From an uncultured Muribaculaceae bacterium (lineage in GTDB: Bacteria > Bacteroidota > Bacteroidia > Bacteroidales > Muribaculaceae), in the NCBI GenBank assembly GCA_905207535.1, contig CAJLLX010000124.1, positions 1 to 5,065 of the forward strand: a stretch of DNA of 5,065 nt. The letters run 5' to 3'. The stretch's first letter is position 1, and each line of letters opens with the position of its first letter. The notes beneath the pieces were generated by a model. It was not told where the DNA came from. It made no database searches and was given only the letters and a program-made list of their open reading frames with translations. Shown piece by piece: positions 4,789 through 5,065 of the stretch. The translations under genes were made by a program, and so were the position numbers.

Positions 4789-5065
4789 TGAGATAAAACC
4801 AATGGGGAGAGTAACGGAAGTGAGGCCAGAACAATCCTTGAAAGCACTCTCACCTATATAGGCAAGTGTTTCAGGAAATTCAATTTCTGTTATATCCTTA
4901 CAGTCAATAAAGGCTTCCTCCGCAATTTCGTAGACACTTTCTTTAACGTTGACTTTCCCGTGTTTAGCGGGATCGCAAGAAAGTAATACAGTATATGAGC
5001 CGTTATATTTTATATACCTGTTGGATGAATTAAATTAAAGCGTATTTCACTTGACCAATTCTCCG
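4789..5065 (-). pseudogene. Disrupted 5' part of the BspA-like LRR gene
   Basis: The frame of the LRR gene stays open for 82 codons upstream of ATG 4788, to a TAA at 5035-5037. It encodes two more complete 23-residue repeats (EEAFIDC and ESAFKDC, in phase with the downstream six) and a leader NRYIKYNGSYTVLLSCD that resembles the non-repeat loops common in this family. No ATG, GTG or TTG occurs in these 82 codons. From 5040 to the window edge another frame is open (ENWSSEIRFN), and it would join the LRR frame if one copy of a 5-bp duplication were removed. I infer a frameshifted gene whose N-terminus and signal peptide lie beyond 5065. A sequencing error or an unusual start codon are the alternatives. 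Confidence 0.6.
5028..5039. repeat. Period-5 tract (TTAAA twice) at the frameshift point
   Basis: TTAAATTAAA at 5030-5039 is a perfect pentamer duplication, with period-5 identity extending over 5028-5039. On the coding (minus) strand it reads TTTAATTTAA and supplies the TAA stop that closes the LRR frame. Five is not a multiple of three, so gain or loss of a copy shifts the frame. Short tandem repeats of this kind can arise by polymerase slippage. Confidence 0.7.

Overview
The window looks like chromosomal DNA of a member of the Bacteroidales, most plausibly a GC-rich gut lineage of the Muribaculaceae type (family is inference). Three things support this: a promoter matching the Bacteroidetes -7 box (TAnnTTTG), a large Bacteroidetes-type Ig-like lipoprotein next to a DUF3822-rsmD gene pair, and a BspA-type leucine-rich repeat protein. 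Shine-Dalgarno sequences are weak or absent, as is usual in this phylum.

Layout. Positions 1-253 hold a compact tRNA-Arg(CCU) unit with its own promoter and a strong intrinsic terminator. Positions 349-2409 (+) encode a 686-residue lipoprotein with an N-terminal Ig-like domain, two related beta-sandwich modules that each end in a DRN-x-N/D-type loop, and low-complexity basic and acidic linkers. A 131-base gap (2410-2540) carries short direct repeats and a perfect 14-bp tandem repeat. Positions 2541-3368 (+) encode a DUF3822-family protein whose stop codon overlaps the start of rsmD (3365-3919, +), the 16S rRNA m2G966 methyltransferase. The two are almost certainly translationally coupled.

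The 281 bases between rsmD and the next gene lie between convergent genes and are rich in inverted repeats: a branched structure over the rsmD stop codon, a REP-like perfect palindrome, a spaced inverted repeat and a GC-rich multi-stem block. Beyond them base composition changes sharply. Hand counts give 62% GC at 3661-3720 but 43% at 4261-4320 and 27% at 4501-4560. The minus strand there encodes a BspA-like protein made of exact 23-residue repeats.

The most interesting observation concerns that gene. The first usable ATG (4786-4788) lies inside the third visible repeat. Two complete repeats and a conserved leader continue upstream in frame with no start codon, up to a stop at 5035-5037. That stop is created at a 5-bp tandem duplication (TTAAA twice, 5030-5039). 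Removing one copy restores an open frame to the window edge. The gene is therefore either a recent pseudogene or one switched by slippage at this tract. I saw no CRISPR array, transposase or recognisable defence system.
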